Shown: positions 1 through 8,844, counted from the first letter of the stretch. The stretch is 64,000 bases of DNA from Streptomyces aureoverticillatus (GCF_014649395.1 NZ_BMSY01000008.1:124001-188000); one strand, 5' to 3'. Numbers and translations: made by a program. The notes: generated from the sequence alone by a model not told the origin.

Positions 1-235
1 GGGCAGACCGCTCGTCGTGCCCGTCCGGCGCCAAAGGCCCGGCCGACCCGGAAGTTCCGGCCGACCCGGCAGGCGCGTCCGGTCCCGAAGGCCCGGCCGA
101 CCCGGCAGGCCCGGCCGACCCCGAAGACTTGTCCTTCCGCGCGGCGGCCACGGGTTCACCCCGCCGCACCGCTGTCTCAGGGTCGCTTTCCGCCGTCGAA
201 CGCCGCTGGTCCGGCACTCGCGGTAGTCCGTCCAT
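1..235 (-). CDS. N-terminal part of an unidentified protein, cut by the window edge (candidate regulator)
   Basis: A minus-strand reading frame starts with ATG at 235, has a GGGGGAG ribosome site a few bases upstream and stays open for 78 codons to the edge of the window. Third codon positions are GC-rich, as in neighbouring genes. The visible part is polar for about 38 residues, then runs into a Gly/Ser/Ala/Pro-rich stretch built on GSAGP-like units; no fold is visible. It is divergent from the amidohydrolase operon and shares a 250-base spacer that holds a CTGACG-NNN-CGTCAG palindrome. That is the usual place for a TetR-type regulator with a disordered N-terminal tail, but this is inference from position only. 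The GC-rich repeat could also be spurious coding. Confidence 0.45.
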   Translation of the reverse strand, partial: MDGLPRVPDQRRSTAESDPETAVRRGEPVAAARKDKSSGSAGPAGSAGPSGPDAPAGSAGTSGSAGPLAPDGHDERSA

Positions 236-447
236 CGCTCCCCCTGCTGCCCTGCCGCACGCAGTCGCTGAAGTCTGTTCAAATACGCCCAACTGTGCCC
301 GGCTGTGCCTTGGTTTGTGCCCGTCAACGGGCCTGCCCTGCCCGAGAGACTTGCTGCGGTGCACAGTTTGCCTTGTCCGGAGCGGATGCGTCAGCCGTGG
401 GAGACGGCTCTCACAGGGTTCCCGCACCAGTGACCGGATCCGGACAA

Positions 448-462
448 CTGACGGATCGTCAG
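448..462. promoter_or_regulatory. Palindromic operator CTGACG-GAT-CGTCAG
   Basis: A perfect 6-base inverted repeat with a 3-base centre, ending just before an in-frame ATG at 463 and 21 bases before the preferred start of the amidohydrolase at 484. The same 15-base pattern occurs at 3548, 3608 and 35686. Its size and symmetry suit a dimeric TetR-type repressor. Confidence 0.7.
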
Positions 463-483
463 ATGCGCGCTACCGTGAGCCGT

Positions 484-1755
484 ATGGAGACCATGGAGAG
501 CACTGAGGAGGCCGCCACCGCCGCACCGCCGTTCCCGAGGATCATCTCGGTGGACGACCACACGGTGGAGCCCGCGCACGTCTGGCAGGACCGCCTCCCC
601 GCGAAGTACCGCGACCGGGGGCCGCGCATCGTCCGTGCCCCGCTCAAGGAAATGACCTTTTTGGGCGGGAAGTTCGCTCCGGTCATGGGGGAGAAAGGGG
701 ACGACGGCCCCATAGGGGACTGGTGGGTGTACGAGGACCTGCACCGCCCGCTGACCCGCCTCGACACCGCCGTCGGCTACGACCGCGACGAGATCAAGCT
801 CGAAGTGATCACGTACGAGCAGATGCGCCGCGGCTCCTTCAGTGTCCCGGACCGGCTCGCCGACATGGACGTGAATCACGTCCAGTCCGCCCTGTGCTTC
901 CCCACCTTCCCGCGCTTCTGCGGCCAGACCTTCACCGAGGCGCCGGACCGCGACCTGGGTCTTCTCTGCGTACGGGCGTACAACGACTGGATGGTGGACG
1001 AGTGGTGCGGCCCCGCCGCACAAGGTCGGCTGATACCGCTACCCCTCATCCCCCTCTGGGATCCGGATCTGGCCGCCGCGGAGGTCCGGCGCAACGCGGC
1101 GCGCGGCGTCCGGGCCGTGGCCTTTTCGGAGATACCGCCCTACCTCGGGCTCCCGTCGATCCACTCGGACGACTGGGACCCCTTCCTCGCGGCCTGCGAC
1201 GAGACCGGCACGGTCGTGGCCATGCACATCGGCTCCTCCAGCAGGATGCCGTCCACCTCCGCCGACGCGCCGCCCGCCGTCGGCTCCACCGTCACCTTCG
1301 CCAACTGCTGCTTCTCCATGGTCGACTGGCTGATGAGCGGCAAGTTCGAGCGCTTCACGAACCTCAAGGTGATGTACGCCGAGGGGCAGATCGGCTGGAT
1401 CCCCTACATCCTGGAGCGCGCGGACGTGGTGTGGGAGGAGAACCGCGGCTGGGGCGGCGTCGCCGACAAGGTGCACCGCCCGCCGTCCGAGCTCTTCGCC
1501 GGCCATGTCTTCGGCTGCTTCTTCGACGACGCGTTCGGCCTGCGCAACCTGGACGCGATCGGCGTCGGCAACGTCCTGTACGAGACGGACTACCCGCACT
1601 CCGACTCCACCTGGCCGAAGTCCCGCCAGGTCGGCGAGGAGCAGATGGGGCACCTGGCCCCGGACGTCGTGGAGCGGATCGTGCGCGGCAACGCGATCGA
1701 GCTCCTGGGGCTGACGGAGGACGGCCTGTGGCCCGGCGCCGTCAGGTCGTCGTGA
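484..1755 (+). CDS. Amidohydrolase-2 family metal-dependent hydrolase
   Basis: 423 residues, TIM-barrel amidohydrolase of the Amidohydro_2 (decarboxylase/hydrolase) type. Visible marks are the early SVDDHTVEP motif, a central HIGSSSRMP segment with the expected metal-ligand histidine, and the late YETDYPHSDSTWP motif that carries the conserved Asp and His near the end of the barrel. Relatives hydrolyse or decarboxylate cyclic substrates; the substrate here is unknown. The frame stays open far upstream, but coding content only becomes convincing around 484. No clear ribosome site precedes 463, 484 or 493, so a leaderless message is possible. A CTGACG palindrome sits directly upstream. The stop overlaps a possible GTG start of the next gene, so the two genes are probably co-transcribed. 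Confidence 0.85.
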   Translation: METMESTEEAATAAPPFPRIISVDDHTVEPAHVWQDRLPAKYRDRGPRIVRAPLKEMTFLGGKFAPVMGEKGDDGPIGDWWVYEDLHRPLTRLDTAVGYDRDEIKLEVITYEQMRRGSFSVPDRLADMDVNHVQSALCFPTFPRFCGQTFTEAPDRDLGLLCVRAYNDWMVDEWCGPAAQGRLIPLPLIPLWDPDLAAAEVRRNAARGVRAVAFSEIPPYLGLPSIHSDDWDPFLAACDETGTVVAMHIGSSSRMPSTSADAPPAVGSTVTFANCCFSMVDWLMSGKFERFTNLKVMYAEGQIGWIPYILERADVVWEENRGWGGVADKVHRPPSELFAGHVFGCFFDDAFGLRNLDAIGVGNVLYETDYPHSDSTWPKSRQVGEEQMGHLAPDVVERIVRGNAIELLGLTEDGLWPGAVRSS

Positions 1756-1769
1756 GGGGCGGACGGGCC

Positions 1770-2726
1770 ATGGCGGCGGATTTCCCGCCCGGGCGGCTCG
1801 CGTACGGGATGCAGCTTCCGGTGCAGGCCCAGAGCGCCCTCTTCGCGGAGGCGTGGGAGGCGGAGGCCACCGTCGAGGACCTGGTGGAGATCGCTCGCGT
1901 CGCGGACCGCTCCGGGTTCGCGTACGTCGCGTGCTGCGACCACGTGGCGATCCCGCGGCGCCTCGCGGACGCGATGGGCGTCACCTGGTACGACCCGGTC
2001 GCCACGCTCGCGTACCTCGCCGCCGCCACCGAGCGGGTCCGGCTGCTGAGCCACGTCGCCGTCGTGGGCCTGCGCCACCCCCTGCTCAGCGCCAAGCAGT
2101 ACGCGACACTGGACCACCTCAGCGGCGGCCGCCTCGTCCTCGGCGTCGGCGCCGGGCACGTGGCGGAGGAGTTCGAGGCGGTCGGCGCCGACTTCGCGCG
2201 CCGGGGCCCCGTGCTCGACGAGACCGTGGACGCGCTGCGGGCCGCGCTCGGCCCCGAGGAGTTCCCCGAGCACCGGGGCGAGCTCTTCGCCTTCGAGGGC
2301 CTCGGCCAGCGGCCGCGCCCCGCGCAGGAGCGGGTGCCGATCTGGGTGGGCGGCTCCTCGCCGGCCGCCGTGCGCCGGGCCGCCGTGCGCGGCGACGGCT
2401 GGCTGCCGCAGGGCGACCCGCGCGACCGGCTCCCGGAGCAGATCGCCAAGCTGAGGCGGCTGCGGGCACAGGCCGGTGTCGAGGCGCCGATCGTCGTCGG
2501 CGCCATCACCGAGCCGCTGTACGTGGGGGAGCCCACCTGGCCGGTCGGGCGGCGCACGCTCAGCGGGAAGCCCGCCGCGCTCGCGGAGTCACTGCGCGCG
2601 TACGCGGAGATGGGCGTCCACCAGATCCAGGTGCGGTTCCGCAGCCGCAGCCGCAGGGAACTCACCGACCAGATGGCGGCGTTCGCCGCGGACGTCGCGC
2701 CGCACCTCGCGCCGCACCCCAAATAG
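1770..2726 (+). CDS. LLM-class (luciferase-like, probably F420-dependent) oxidoreductase
   Basis: 318 residues with the bacterial luciferase/F420-dependent TIM-barrel pattern: early YGMQLPVQAQ, a middle block HLSGGRLVLGVGAGHVAEEF typical of this family, and IWVGGSSPAAVRRA further on. These enzymes usually transfer hydride between F420H2 (sometimes FMN) and an organic substrate. Start ATG at 1770 has GAGGGG about ten bases upstream; a GTG at 1752 overlapping the previous stop is an alternative. It lies 14 bases after the amidohydrolase and 36 before the SDR, so it is the middle gene of a three-gene operon. The FO synthase fbiC at 13.8 kb shows that the host makes the cofactor. Confidence 0.85.
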   Translation: MAADFPPGRLAYGMQLPVQAQSALFAEAWEAEATVEDLVEIARVADRSGFAYVACCDHVAIPRRLADAMGVTWYDPVATLAYLAAATERVRLLSHVAVVGLRHPLLSAKQYATLDHLSGGRLVLGVGAGHVAEEFEAVGADFARRGPVLDETVDALRAALGPEEFPEHRGELFAFEGLGQRPRPAQERVPIWVGGSSPAAVRRAAVRGDGWLPQGDPRDRLPEQIAKLRRLRAQAGVEAPIVVGAITEPLYVGEPTWPVGRRTLSGKPAALAESLRAYAEMGVHQIQVRFRSRSRRELTDQMAAFAADVAPHLAPHPK

Positions 2727-2762
2727 AGCGTTCGTTCCACTGAACCGACCCAGGAGGCCGGC

Positions 2763-3551
2763 ATGGGCAAGCTGGACGGGCGCGTCGTCATCGTCACCGG
2801 TGGCGCGCGCGGGCAGGGCGAGCAGGAGGCGCGGCTGTTCGTCGAGGAGGGCGCGCGGGTCGTCATCGGCGACGTACTCGACGAACAGGGGGAGGCCCTG
2901 GCCAAGGAGCTGGGGGAACAGAGCGCGCGCTACGTCCACCTCGACGTGAGCCAGGAGGAGGACTGGCAGGCCGCCGTGGCCGCCACGAAGGACGCCTTCG
3001 GCAAGGTGGACGGCCTGGTCAACAACGCGGGCATCCTGCGCTTCAACGAGCTGGTGAACACCCCCCTCGCCGAGTTCCAGCAGATCGTGCAGGTCAACCA
3101 GGTGGGTGTGTTCCTGGGGATCAAGTCGACCGCGCCCGAGATCGGTGCGGCCGGCGGCGGCTCCATCGTGAACACCGCCTCCTACGCGGGGATGACGGGC
3201 ATGGCGTACGTCGGGGCGTACAGCGCGACCAAGCACGCCATCATCGGCCTCACCCGGGTCGCCGCCCTTGAGCTGGCCAAGCGGCACATCCGCGTCAACG
3301 CCATCTGCCCCGGCGCCGTCGACACCCCCATGAGCAACCCCGCCCACCTCGACCCGCACGCGGACGCCGAGCAGGCCTCGCGCGGCCTGGACGCGCTGTA
3401 CCGCAAGCTCGTGCCGCTCGGCCGGGTGGGCCGGGCGGAGGAGGTGGCGCGGCTCGCGCTGTTCCTCACCGCCGAGGAGGACTCGGCGTACATCACCGGG
3501 CAGCCGTTCGTGGTCGACGGCGGCTGGCTGGCGGGCGTGTCCGTCATCTGA
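2763..3551 (+). CDS. Short-chain dehydrogenase/reductase (SDR)
   Basis: 262 residues, classical SDR length. It shows the nucleotide-binding TGGARGQG motif near residue 13, NNAG near residue 88, the active-site YSATK (Tyr-x-x-x-Lys) near residue 155, and the C-terminal ITGQPFVVDGGW signature. It should interconvert an alcohol and a ketone with NAD(P)H. ATG at 2763 is preceded by AGGAGG at 2752. It ends the first operon. Its TGA stop is embedded in the palindrome at 3548-3562, so the operator for the next gene overlaps the end of this coding region. It is a different SDR from the one at 34.9 kb, which appears to be under the same type of operator. Confidence 0.9.
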   Translation: MGKLDGRVVIVTGGARGQGEQEARLFVEEGARVVIGDVLDEQGEALAKELGEQSARYVHLDVSQEEDWQAAVAATKDAFGKVDGLVNNAGILRFNELVNTPLAEFQQIVQVNQVGVFLGIKSTAPEIGAAGGGSIVNTASYAGMTGMAYVGAYSATKHAIIGLTRVAALELAKRHIRVNAICPGAVDTPMSNPAHLDPHADAEQASRGLDALYRKLVPLGRVGRAEEVARLALFLTAEEDSAYITGQPFVVDGGWLAGVSVI

Positions 3552-3562
3552 CGCGACGTCAG
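3548..3562. promoter_or_regulatory. Palindromic operator CTGACG-CGA-CGTCAG overlapping a stop codon
   Basis: Second copy of the CTGACG-NNN-CGTCAG pattern. It contains the TGA stop of the SDR and lies 86 bases before the GTG of the next LLM gene. It is spaced 60 bases, start to start, from the third copy, which would let two dimers bind on nearly the same face of the helix. Confidence 0.65.
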
Positions 3563-3607
3563 CTATTGACGGTCCTGGCGTGCGGTGGAACAGTCGGCTG
3601 AGTGAAT

Positions 3608-3622
3608 CTGACGGAACGTCAG
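3608..3622. promoter_or_regulatory. Palindromic operator CTGACG-GAA-CGTCAG plus an extra half-site
   Basis: Third copy of the pattern, 26 bases before the GTG start at 3648. An additional CTGACG half-site follows at 3626-3631. Together with 3548-3562 this makes a cluster of two full sites and one half-site immediately upstream of the second LLM gene, so that gene probably has its own promoter and the same regulator. Confidence 0.7.
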
Positions 3623-3647
3623 AAACTGACGAGGACGGTGAACCTCC

Positions 3648-4772
3648 GTGGAATTCGGGCTCTTTGTACAGGGGTACGTGGGCAAGCGGGCCGAGACCGA
3701 CCCGCTCGCCGAGCACAAGGCGCTGATGGAGGAGACCGAGTACGTCATCCAGGCGGACAAGTCGGGCTTCAAGTACGCCTGGGCGTCCGAGCACCACTTC
3801 CTGGAGGAGTACTCGCACCTCTCCGCCAACGACGTCTTCCTCGGGTATCTCGCGCACGCCACGGAGCGCATCCATCTGGGATCCGGGATCTTCAACCCGC
3901 TCGCGCAGGTCAACCACCCGGTGAAGGTCGCCGAGAAGGTGGCCATGCTCGACCACCTCTCCGAGGGCCGGTTCGAGTTCGGCAGCGGGCGCGGGGCCGG
4001 GTCGCACGAGATCCTCGGCTTCCTGCCGGGCATCACCGACATGAACCACACCAAGGAGATCTGGGAAGAGACCATCGCCGAGTTCCCCAAGATGTGGCTC
4101 CAGGAGGAGTACGAGGGGTTCCAGGGCAAGCACTGGCAGCTGCCGCCGCGCAAGGTGTTCCCGAAGCCGTACGGAAAGTCCCATCCGGCCATGTGGTACG
4201 CGGCCGGGTCGCCGCCCTCGTACGCCATGGCCGCGAAGAAGGGGCTCGGGGTCCTCGGGTTCTCCGTGCAGAAGGTCTCCGACATGGAGTGGGTCCTGGA
4301 GCAGTACAAGACCGCCATCCGCGATGCCGAGCCCATCGGGGACTTCGTCAACGACAACGTCATGGTGACGTCGACGGCGATCTGCGCCGAGACGCACGAG
4401 AAGGCGGTGGAGATCGCCGTGAACGGCGGGCTCAACTACCTGCAGTCGCTGGTCTTCCGCTACCACGACACGTTTCCGCGGCCCGAGGGCATTCCGCAGT
4501 GGCCCGAGGTGCTGCCCGACTACACCGAGGAGATCATCGAGCTGCTCATCTCCGAGGAGCTGATGATCTGTGGGGATCCGGACGAGGTGACTCGGCAGTG
4601 CAAGCGGTGGGAGCAGGCGGGGGCCGACCAGTTGTCGTTCGGGCTGCCCATCGGGATCTCGCCCGCGGACACGCTGACGACGATCCGGCTGATCGGTGAG
4701 CATGTGATCCCGAAGATCGACACGGATCCCGTTCACCGCACCACGCGTACGCGGCAGGCCGCCGGCGGGTGA
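3648..4772 (+). CDS. LLM-class flavin/F420-dependent oxidoreductase
   Basis: 374 residues, luciferase-like barrel. Marks include MEFGLFVQGYVG at the start, the ASEHHFLEEYSHLS block characteristic of alkanal-monooxygenase-like LLM proteins, LDHLSEGRFEFGSGRGAGSHE, and a C-terminal AGADQLSFGLPIG segment. It differs from the LLM protein at 1.8 kb, so the cluster has two distinct enzymes of this superfamily, probably acting on successive or alternative intermediates. The GTG start directly follows the operator cluster at 3548-3631; no strong ribosome site is seen. The 104 bases after the stop carry a dispersed repeat, not a clear terminator. Confidence 0.87.
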   Translation: MEFGLFVQGYVGKRAETDPLAEHKALMEETEYVIQADKSGFKYAWASEHHFLEEYSHLSANDVFLGYLAHATERIHLGSGIFNPLAQVNHPVKVAEKVAMLDHLSEGRFEFGSGRGAGSHEILGFLPGITDMNHTKEIWEETIAEFPKMWLQEEYEGFQGKHWQLPPRKVFPKPYGKSHPAMWYAAGSPPSYAMAAKKGLGVLGFSVQKVSDMEWVLEQYKTAIRDAEPIGDFVNDNVMVTSTAICAETHEKAVEIAVNGGLNYLQSLVFRYHDTFPRPEGIPQWPEVLPDYTEEIIELLISEELMICGDPDEVTRQCKRWEQAGADQLSFGLPIGISPADTLTTIRLIGEHVIPKIDTDPVHRTTRTRQAAGG

Positions 4773-4782
4773 ACGCCGATCG

Positions 4783-4823
4783 CGCTGCGCGCTCGTCCTC
4801 AAGCGCCGGACGGGCTGAAAATG
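4783..4823. repeat. Dispersed intergenic element containing AAGCGCCGGACGGGCTGAAA
   Basis: The spacer between the LLM gene and the D-aminoacylase gene contains a short GC-rich segment (CTCGTCCTC, then AAGCGCCGGACGGGCTGAAA) that I recognise as very common between Streptomyces genes. No second copy occurs in this window, so the identification rests on recall. Confidence 0.45.
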
Positions 4824-4876
4824 CTCGGCCCGGACGTCGGGCGAGCCCAAAGCCCTAGGGGAAGGGGTAGCTCGTC

Positions 4877-6610
4877 ATGCTCGACCACCTCATCAAGGGT
4901 GCGACCGTCGTCGATGGGACGGGGGCCCCGGCCCGCGTCGCCGACGTGGGGATCCGGGACGGGCGGGTGGCCGTCGTCGCGTCCGGCGTCACGGAGGCGG
5001 CCCGTAGCCGTGAGGAGGCCCACGGTCTGGTTCTCGCGCCCGGGTTCGTCGATCCGCATACGCACTACGACGCGCAGTTGTTCTGGGACCCGTACGCGAC
5101 GCCGTCCCTGAACCACGGCGTGACCACCGTCGCGGGCGGGAACTGCGGGTTCACGCTGGCCCCGCTGAACCCGGAGCGGCCCGAGGACGCCGACTACACG
5201 CGCCGGATGATGTCCAAGGTCGAGGGCATGTCCTTGGTGGCGTTGGAGGAGGGCGCGCCCTGGTCGTGGCACTCGTTCGGGGAGTATCTGGACGCGCTGG
5301 AGGGGCGGATCGCCGTCAACGCGGGCTTCATGGTGGGGCATTGTGCGCTGCGGCGGTACGTGATGGGGGCGGATGCCGTGGGTGGGCAGCCCTCCCACGC
5401 GCAGATGGAGCGGATGCTCGCGCTGTTCCATGAGGCGATGGACGCCGGTGCCTGGGGGCTTTCCACCACGCAGTCGTCCACGCACTCGGACGGCGACGGC
5501 AAGCCGGTGGCGTCCCGGCACGCGGGGCCCGCCGAGCTGCTCGCGCTGTCGCGGGCGGTCGCCGAGCACGAGGGCACGCAGCTGGAGGCGATCGTCGCCG
5601 GGTGTCTCGACCAGTTCAGCGATGCCGAGATCGAGTTGTTCGTGGACATGAGCGCGGCCGCGGGGCGCCCGCTGAACTGGAACGTGCTGACCATCGACGC
5701 CGCCGTGCCCGAGCGCGTACCGCGCCAGCTGGTCGCGAGTGAGCGGGCGCGGAAGGCGGGCGGGCGGGTCGTGGCGCTGACGATGCCGATCCTGACGCCG
5801 ATGAACATGTCGCTCGGCACGTTCTGCGCCCTGAACCTGATCCCCGGGTGGGGGGACATCCTCGGCCTGCCCATTCCCGAGCGCATCGCGAAGCTCCGTG
5901 AGCCGGACGTCCGCGCGGAGATGCTGCGGCGCGCCGACAGCAAGGAGGCCGGGGTCTTCCGCCGTCTCACCAACTTCGGCCGGTATGTCATCGGCGACAC
6001 GTACTCTCCGGAGAATGAGGGTCTTACCGGCCGCGTGGTGCGGGACGTCGCCGCCGAGCGCGGCCAGGAACCCTTCGAGTGCATCGTCGAGATCTGCGCC
6101 AACGACCGGATGCGTACGGTCCTTTGGCCCATGCCCACCGACAACGACCCGGACTCCTGGGCGCTGCGCGCCGAGACCTGGCAGCACGAGGACGTCATGC
6201 TCGGCGGCTCGGACGCGGGCGCGCACCTGGACCGCATGTGCGGCGCCCCGTACACGACGCGCTTCCTCGGGGACTGTCTGCGGGGACGGAAGCTGATGGA
6301 TCTGGAGCAGGCGGTGAAGATGCTCACCGACGACCCGGCGCGGCTCTTCGGGCTGCGGGAGCGCGGCCGGATCGCCGAGGGCTTCCACGCGGACCTCGTC
6401 CTCTTCGACCCCGAGCGGATCGACGCGGGCAAGGCCACCCTCGTGCACGACCTGCCCGGCGACAGCCCGCGCCTGGACTCCAAGGCGATCGGTGTGAACG
6501 CCGTGTGGGTCAACGGCGTCGAGGTGATCCGCGACGACGTGGTGACCGGGGCGGTGCCCGGGACGGTGCTGCGGTCGGGGCGGGACACCAGGACGGTGAG
6601 CACGAGGTGA
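4877..6610 (+). CDS. N-acyl-D-amino-acid deacylase (D-aminoacylase) family amidohydrolase
   Basis: 577 residues of the Amidohydro_3 type. The metal-binding DPHTHYD motif is near residue 60, GMSLVALEEGAPWSWHSF and a GHCALRRYVMG histidine segment follow, and GGSDAGAHLDRMCG near residue 447 supplies the catalytic Asp. A C-terminal beta-sandwich (GRIAEGFHADLVLFDPERI) is typical of cyclic amidohydrolases. Relatives hydrolyse N-acyl-D-amino acids or similar amides with zinc; the real substrate is not deducible. ATG has AAGGGG nine bases upstream. The stop overlaps the next gene's GTG by four bases (GTGA), so it is translationally coupled to the aldehyde dehydrogenase and probably feeds it. Confidence 0.85.
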   Translation: MLDHLIKGATVVDGTGAPARVADVGIRDGRVAVVASGVTEAARSREEAHGLVLAPGFVDPHTHYDAQLFWDPYATPSLNHGVTTVAGGNCGFTLAPLNPERPEDADYTRRMMSKVEGMSLVALEEGAPWSWHSFGEYLDALEGRIAVNAGFMVGHCALRRYVMGADAVGGQPSHAQMERMLALFHEAMDAGAWGLSTTQSSTHSDGDGKPVASRHAGPAELLALSRAVAEHEGTQLEAIVAGCLDQFSDAEIELFVDMSAAAGRPLNWNVLTIDAAVPERVPRQLVASERARKAGGRVVALTMPILTPMNMSLGTFCALNLIPGWGDILGLPIPERIAKLREPDVRAEMLRRADSKEAGVFRRLTNFGRYVIGDTYSPENEGLTGRVVRDVAAERGQEPFECIVEICANDRMRTVLWPMPTDNDPDSWALRAETWQHEDVMLGGSDAGAHLDRMCGAPYTTRFLGDCLRGRKLMDLEQAVKMLTDDPARLFGLRERGRIAEGFHADLVLFDPERIDAGKATLVHDLPGDSPRLDSKAIGVNAVWVNGVEVIRDDVVTGAVPGTVLRSGRDTRTVSTR

Positions 6611-8112
6611 GTGACTTCGTGCCCGCCGGGCCCGCGGGCGGCCCGCAGCGGCTGTTCGTCGACGGGGTGTGGGTGGAACCCGACGGCGGTCACTACGAGG
6701 TGATCGACCCGGCGACGGAAGGCGTCGTCGGCCTGGCTCCCGAGGCGAGCCGGGCGCAGGTGTGGCAGGCGGCCGCGGCGGCGCGGGAAGCCTTCGGGCC
6801 GTGGTCGCGTACGCCGCCGGCGGAGCGGGCCGCCGTCCTGGACCGCGCCGCCGACATCGTCCAGCGGGACTTCGCCGCGCACGCGGACCTGGCGCGGGCC
6901 GAGACCGGCGCCACCACCGGCACGGCACGCGGCATGCAGGTCGCGGTGGCGGTGGCGCGGTTCCGGCGGTACGCGCGGGGCGCGTCGGAGCCGGTGGAGA
7001 CGGGGCTGCCGCCGCAGGTCAACGAGGCGGGGCCGATGGGGAGGGCGGGCGTGCTCGGTGCCGTGGCCGTCCGCCGGCCCGTGGGCGTCGTCACCTGCGT
7101 CACCTCGTACAACAACCCCTGGGCGAACCCGGCCGGAAAGATCGCCCCCGCCCTGGCGATGGGCAACACGGTCGTCGTGAAACCGGCACCGCAGGACCCT
7201 CTCTCCGTGTACCGGATGGCGGCGGCGCTGGAGGAGGCCGGGGCGCCCCCGGGCGTGGTGAACGTGGTGTCCGGCTCGGCCCCCGAGGTGGGCGCGGCGG
7301 CCGTCGACTCGCCCGACGTCGACATGGTGAGCTTCACCGGCTCGACGGCGGTCGGACAGCGCATCGGGGAGGTCTGCGGCCGCGGCATGAAACGCCAGCT
7401 CATGGAGTTGGGCGGGAAGGGCGCGGCGGTCGTCTTCGAGGACGCGGACCTGGACGCGGCGGTGGCCGGGATCGGCACGACGTTCTCCTTCTACAGCGGC
7501 CAGATCTGCACGGCGCCGACGCGGGTGATCGTCCAACGGCGGGTGTACGAGCCGTTGTTGGAGAAGCTGGCGCGCTACGCCTCGTACCTGAAGGTCGGGG
7601 ACCCGAGGGATCGGGACACGGTGGTGGGGCCGCTCATCTCGGCGGCACATCGCGAACGCGTCGAGTCGTACGTGGAGTTGGGCCGCAAGGAGGGCGCCCG
7701 GCTGGTCACGGGCGGCGCCCCCGCGTCCTCGCGCCCGGCGCGGGGCTTCTACGTCACGCCCACCCTCCTCGCCGACTGCGCACCGCACATGCGGGTGGTC
7801 CGGGAGGAGATCTTCGGCCCGGTCGTCGTGGTCGTCCCCTTCGACGGCGAGGGCGAGGCGGCCGAGGACACGGCGGTGACCCTGGCCGACGACAGCGACT
7901 ACGGCCTGCTCGACTACGTCTGGTCGGGCGACGTGGCGCGCGCCTTCCGGGTGGCCCGGCGGCTGCGGGCGGGCGGGGTCGGCGTGAACACCGTCGGCCG
8001 CAACATGGAGGCACCGTTCGGCGGCTTCAAGCAGAGCGGGGTGGGGCGGGACTGCGGGTCGTACGCGCTGCACGCGTACAGCGAGACGCAGGCGGTGGTG
8101 TGGGCGGGGTAG
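6607..8112 (+). CDS. Aldehyde dehydrogenase family protein
   Basis: 501 residues, full length for an NAD(P)-dependent aldehyde dehydrogenase. It shows the cofactor segment VVVKPAPQDPLS, VSFTGSTAVGQRI, the general-base motif MELGGKGAAVVFEDADLD, the catalytic cysteine in SGQICTAPTRV, and EEIFGPVVVV near the end. It oxidises an aldehyde to an acid. The GTG start at 6607 overlaps the previous stop by four bases, so it belongs to a two-gene unit with the D-aminoacylase-like hydrolase. With the LLM, SDR and hydrolase genes upstream this looks like a catabolic pathway for an unidentified compound that ends in a carboxylate. Confidence 0.9.
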   Translation: MSDFVPAGPAGGPQRLFVDGVWVEPDGGHYEVIDPATEGVVGLAPEASRAQVWQAAAAAREAFGPWSRTPPAERAAVLDRAADIVQRDFAAHADLARAETGATTGTARGMQVAVAVARFRRYARGASEPVETGLPPQVNEAGPMGRAGVLGAVAVRRPVGVVTCVTSYNNPWANPAGKIAPALAMGNTVVVKPAPQDPLSVYRMAAALEEAGAPPGVVNVVSGSAPEVGAAAVDSPDVDMVSFTGSTAVGQRIGEVCGRGMKRQLMELGGKGAAVVFEDADLDAAVAGIGTTFSFYSGQICTAPTRVIVQRRVYEPLLEKLARYASYLKVGDPRDRDTVVGPLISAAHRERVESYVELGRKEGARLVTGGAPASSRPARGFYVTPTLLADCAPHMRVVREEIFGPVVVVVPFDGEGEAAEDTAVTLADDSDYGLLDYVWSGDVARAFRVARRLRAGGVGVNTVGRNMEAPFGGFKQSGVGRDCGSYALHAYSETQAVVWAG

Positions 8113-8127
8113 CCCGGGACTCCGGGC
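8112..8127 (+). terminator. Small hairpin after the aldehyde dehydrogenase gene
   Basis: GCCCGG and CCGGGC flank a four-base loop immediately after the TAG stop. It has only six pairs and no T-run, so it is a weak candidate for transcript ending. Confidence 0.3.
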
Positions 8128-8202
8128 CTAGGGCCGCGCTGGTCCCCGTGTGGTCCCCTGGACGGATACGGCGCCCCGGGCCCGCGAACTAGCTTTCCCC
8201 AC

Positions 8203-8844
8203 ATGAGACTTGCACTGATCGGAACCGGAAACGTCGGCCGTGCGCTGGCCAAGGGCTGGGCAGCGGCGGGCCACGAGGTGGTCCTCGGCTCCCGGGACCC
8301 CGCAGCGAAGGCCGACCTGGCGACGGAACTGGGCGTGCCGGTGGTCACGGTCGCCGATGCCGCCGCGCGGGCGGAGGTGATCGTGAACGTCACGCCCGGC
8401 ACCGAGTCGGTGGCGCTCCTGCGCACCGTGACCGCCGAGCTGCGGGGGAAGGTGCTGCTCGACATAGCCGTCGGCTTCACCGAGGAGCCCCACGGCGTGG
8501 CCCTCTCGCACCCCACCGTCTCCCTCGGCGAGGAGATCCAGACGGCGCTTCCCGACACCCGCGTGGTCAAGACCCTGGCCACGGTGGACGCCGTCGTGAT
8601 GACGGGCCCCACCGACCTCACCGGCCCGGCCACCGTCTTCCTCTCCGGCAACGACGCCGAGGCCAAGAAGACGACCGCCGCCCTCCTCACCGACCTCGGT
8701 TGGCCCGAGTCCGACCAGATGGACCTCGGCCCGATCGAAACCGCCCGCGGCCAGGAACACTTCGCCCTGCTGTTCATGGGCATCGCGGGAGCGCTCGGCT
8801 CCTACGACTTCGGCATCCGGGTGGTGCCGCACCGCGGGGCCTGA
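8203..8844 (+). CDS. NADPH:F420 oxidoreductase-like NAD(P)-binding protein
   Basis: 213 residues with an N-terminal Rossmann fold (LALIGTGNVGRALAKGW, then VVLGSRDPA at the end of strand two) of the F420-dependent NADP reductase family. The C-terminal part (KTLATVDAVVM ... LGPIETARGQEHFALL) fits the same family. Family members pass hydride between NADPH and F420, but some relatives use other partners. ATG follows a 90-base spacer. Its neighbourhood contains two LLM enzymes and fbiC, consistent with recycling F420H2. Its last 43 bases overlap the 3' end of the convergent MFS gene. Confidence 0.8.
   Translation: MRLALIGTGNVGRALAKGWAAAGHEVVLGSRDPAAKADLATELGVPVVTVADAAARAEVIVNVTPGTESVALLRTVTAELRGKVLLDIAVGFTEEPHGVALSHPTVSLGEEIQTALPDTRVVKTLATVDAVVMTGPTDLTGPATVFLSGNDAEAKKTTAALLTDLGWPESDQMDLGPIETARGQEHFALLFMGIAGALGSYDFGIRVVPHRGA

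Noticed and set aside
17..226. 69-codon plus-strand frame rich in Arg-Pro-Gly
   Set aside because: The Gly-Arg-Pro repeat comes from a GC-rich repeat. The minus-strand frame has a better start and more natural composition.
5194..8073. Open frame of 959 codons opposite the D-aminoacylase and aldehyde dehydrogenase genes
   Set aside because: Both plus-strand genes have complete family motifs; the reverse product has none.
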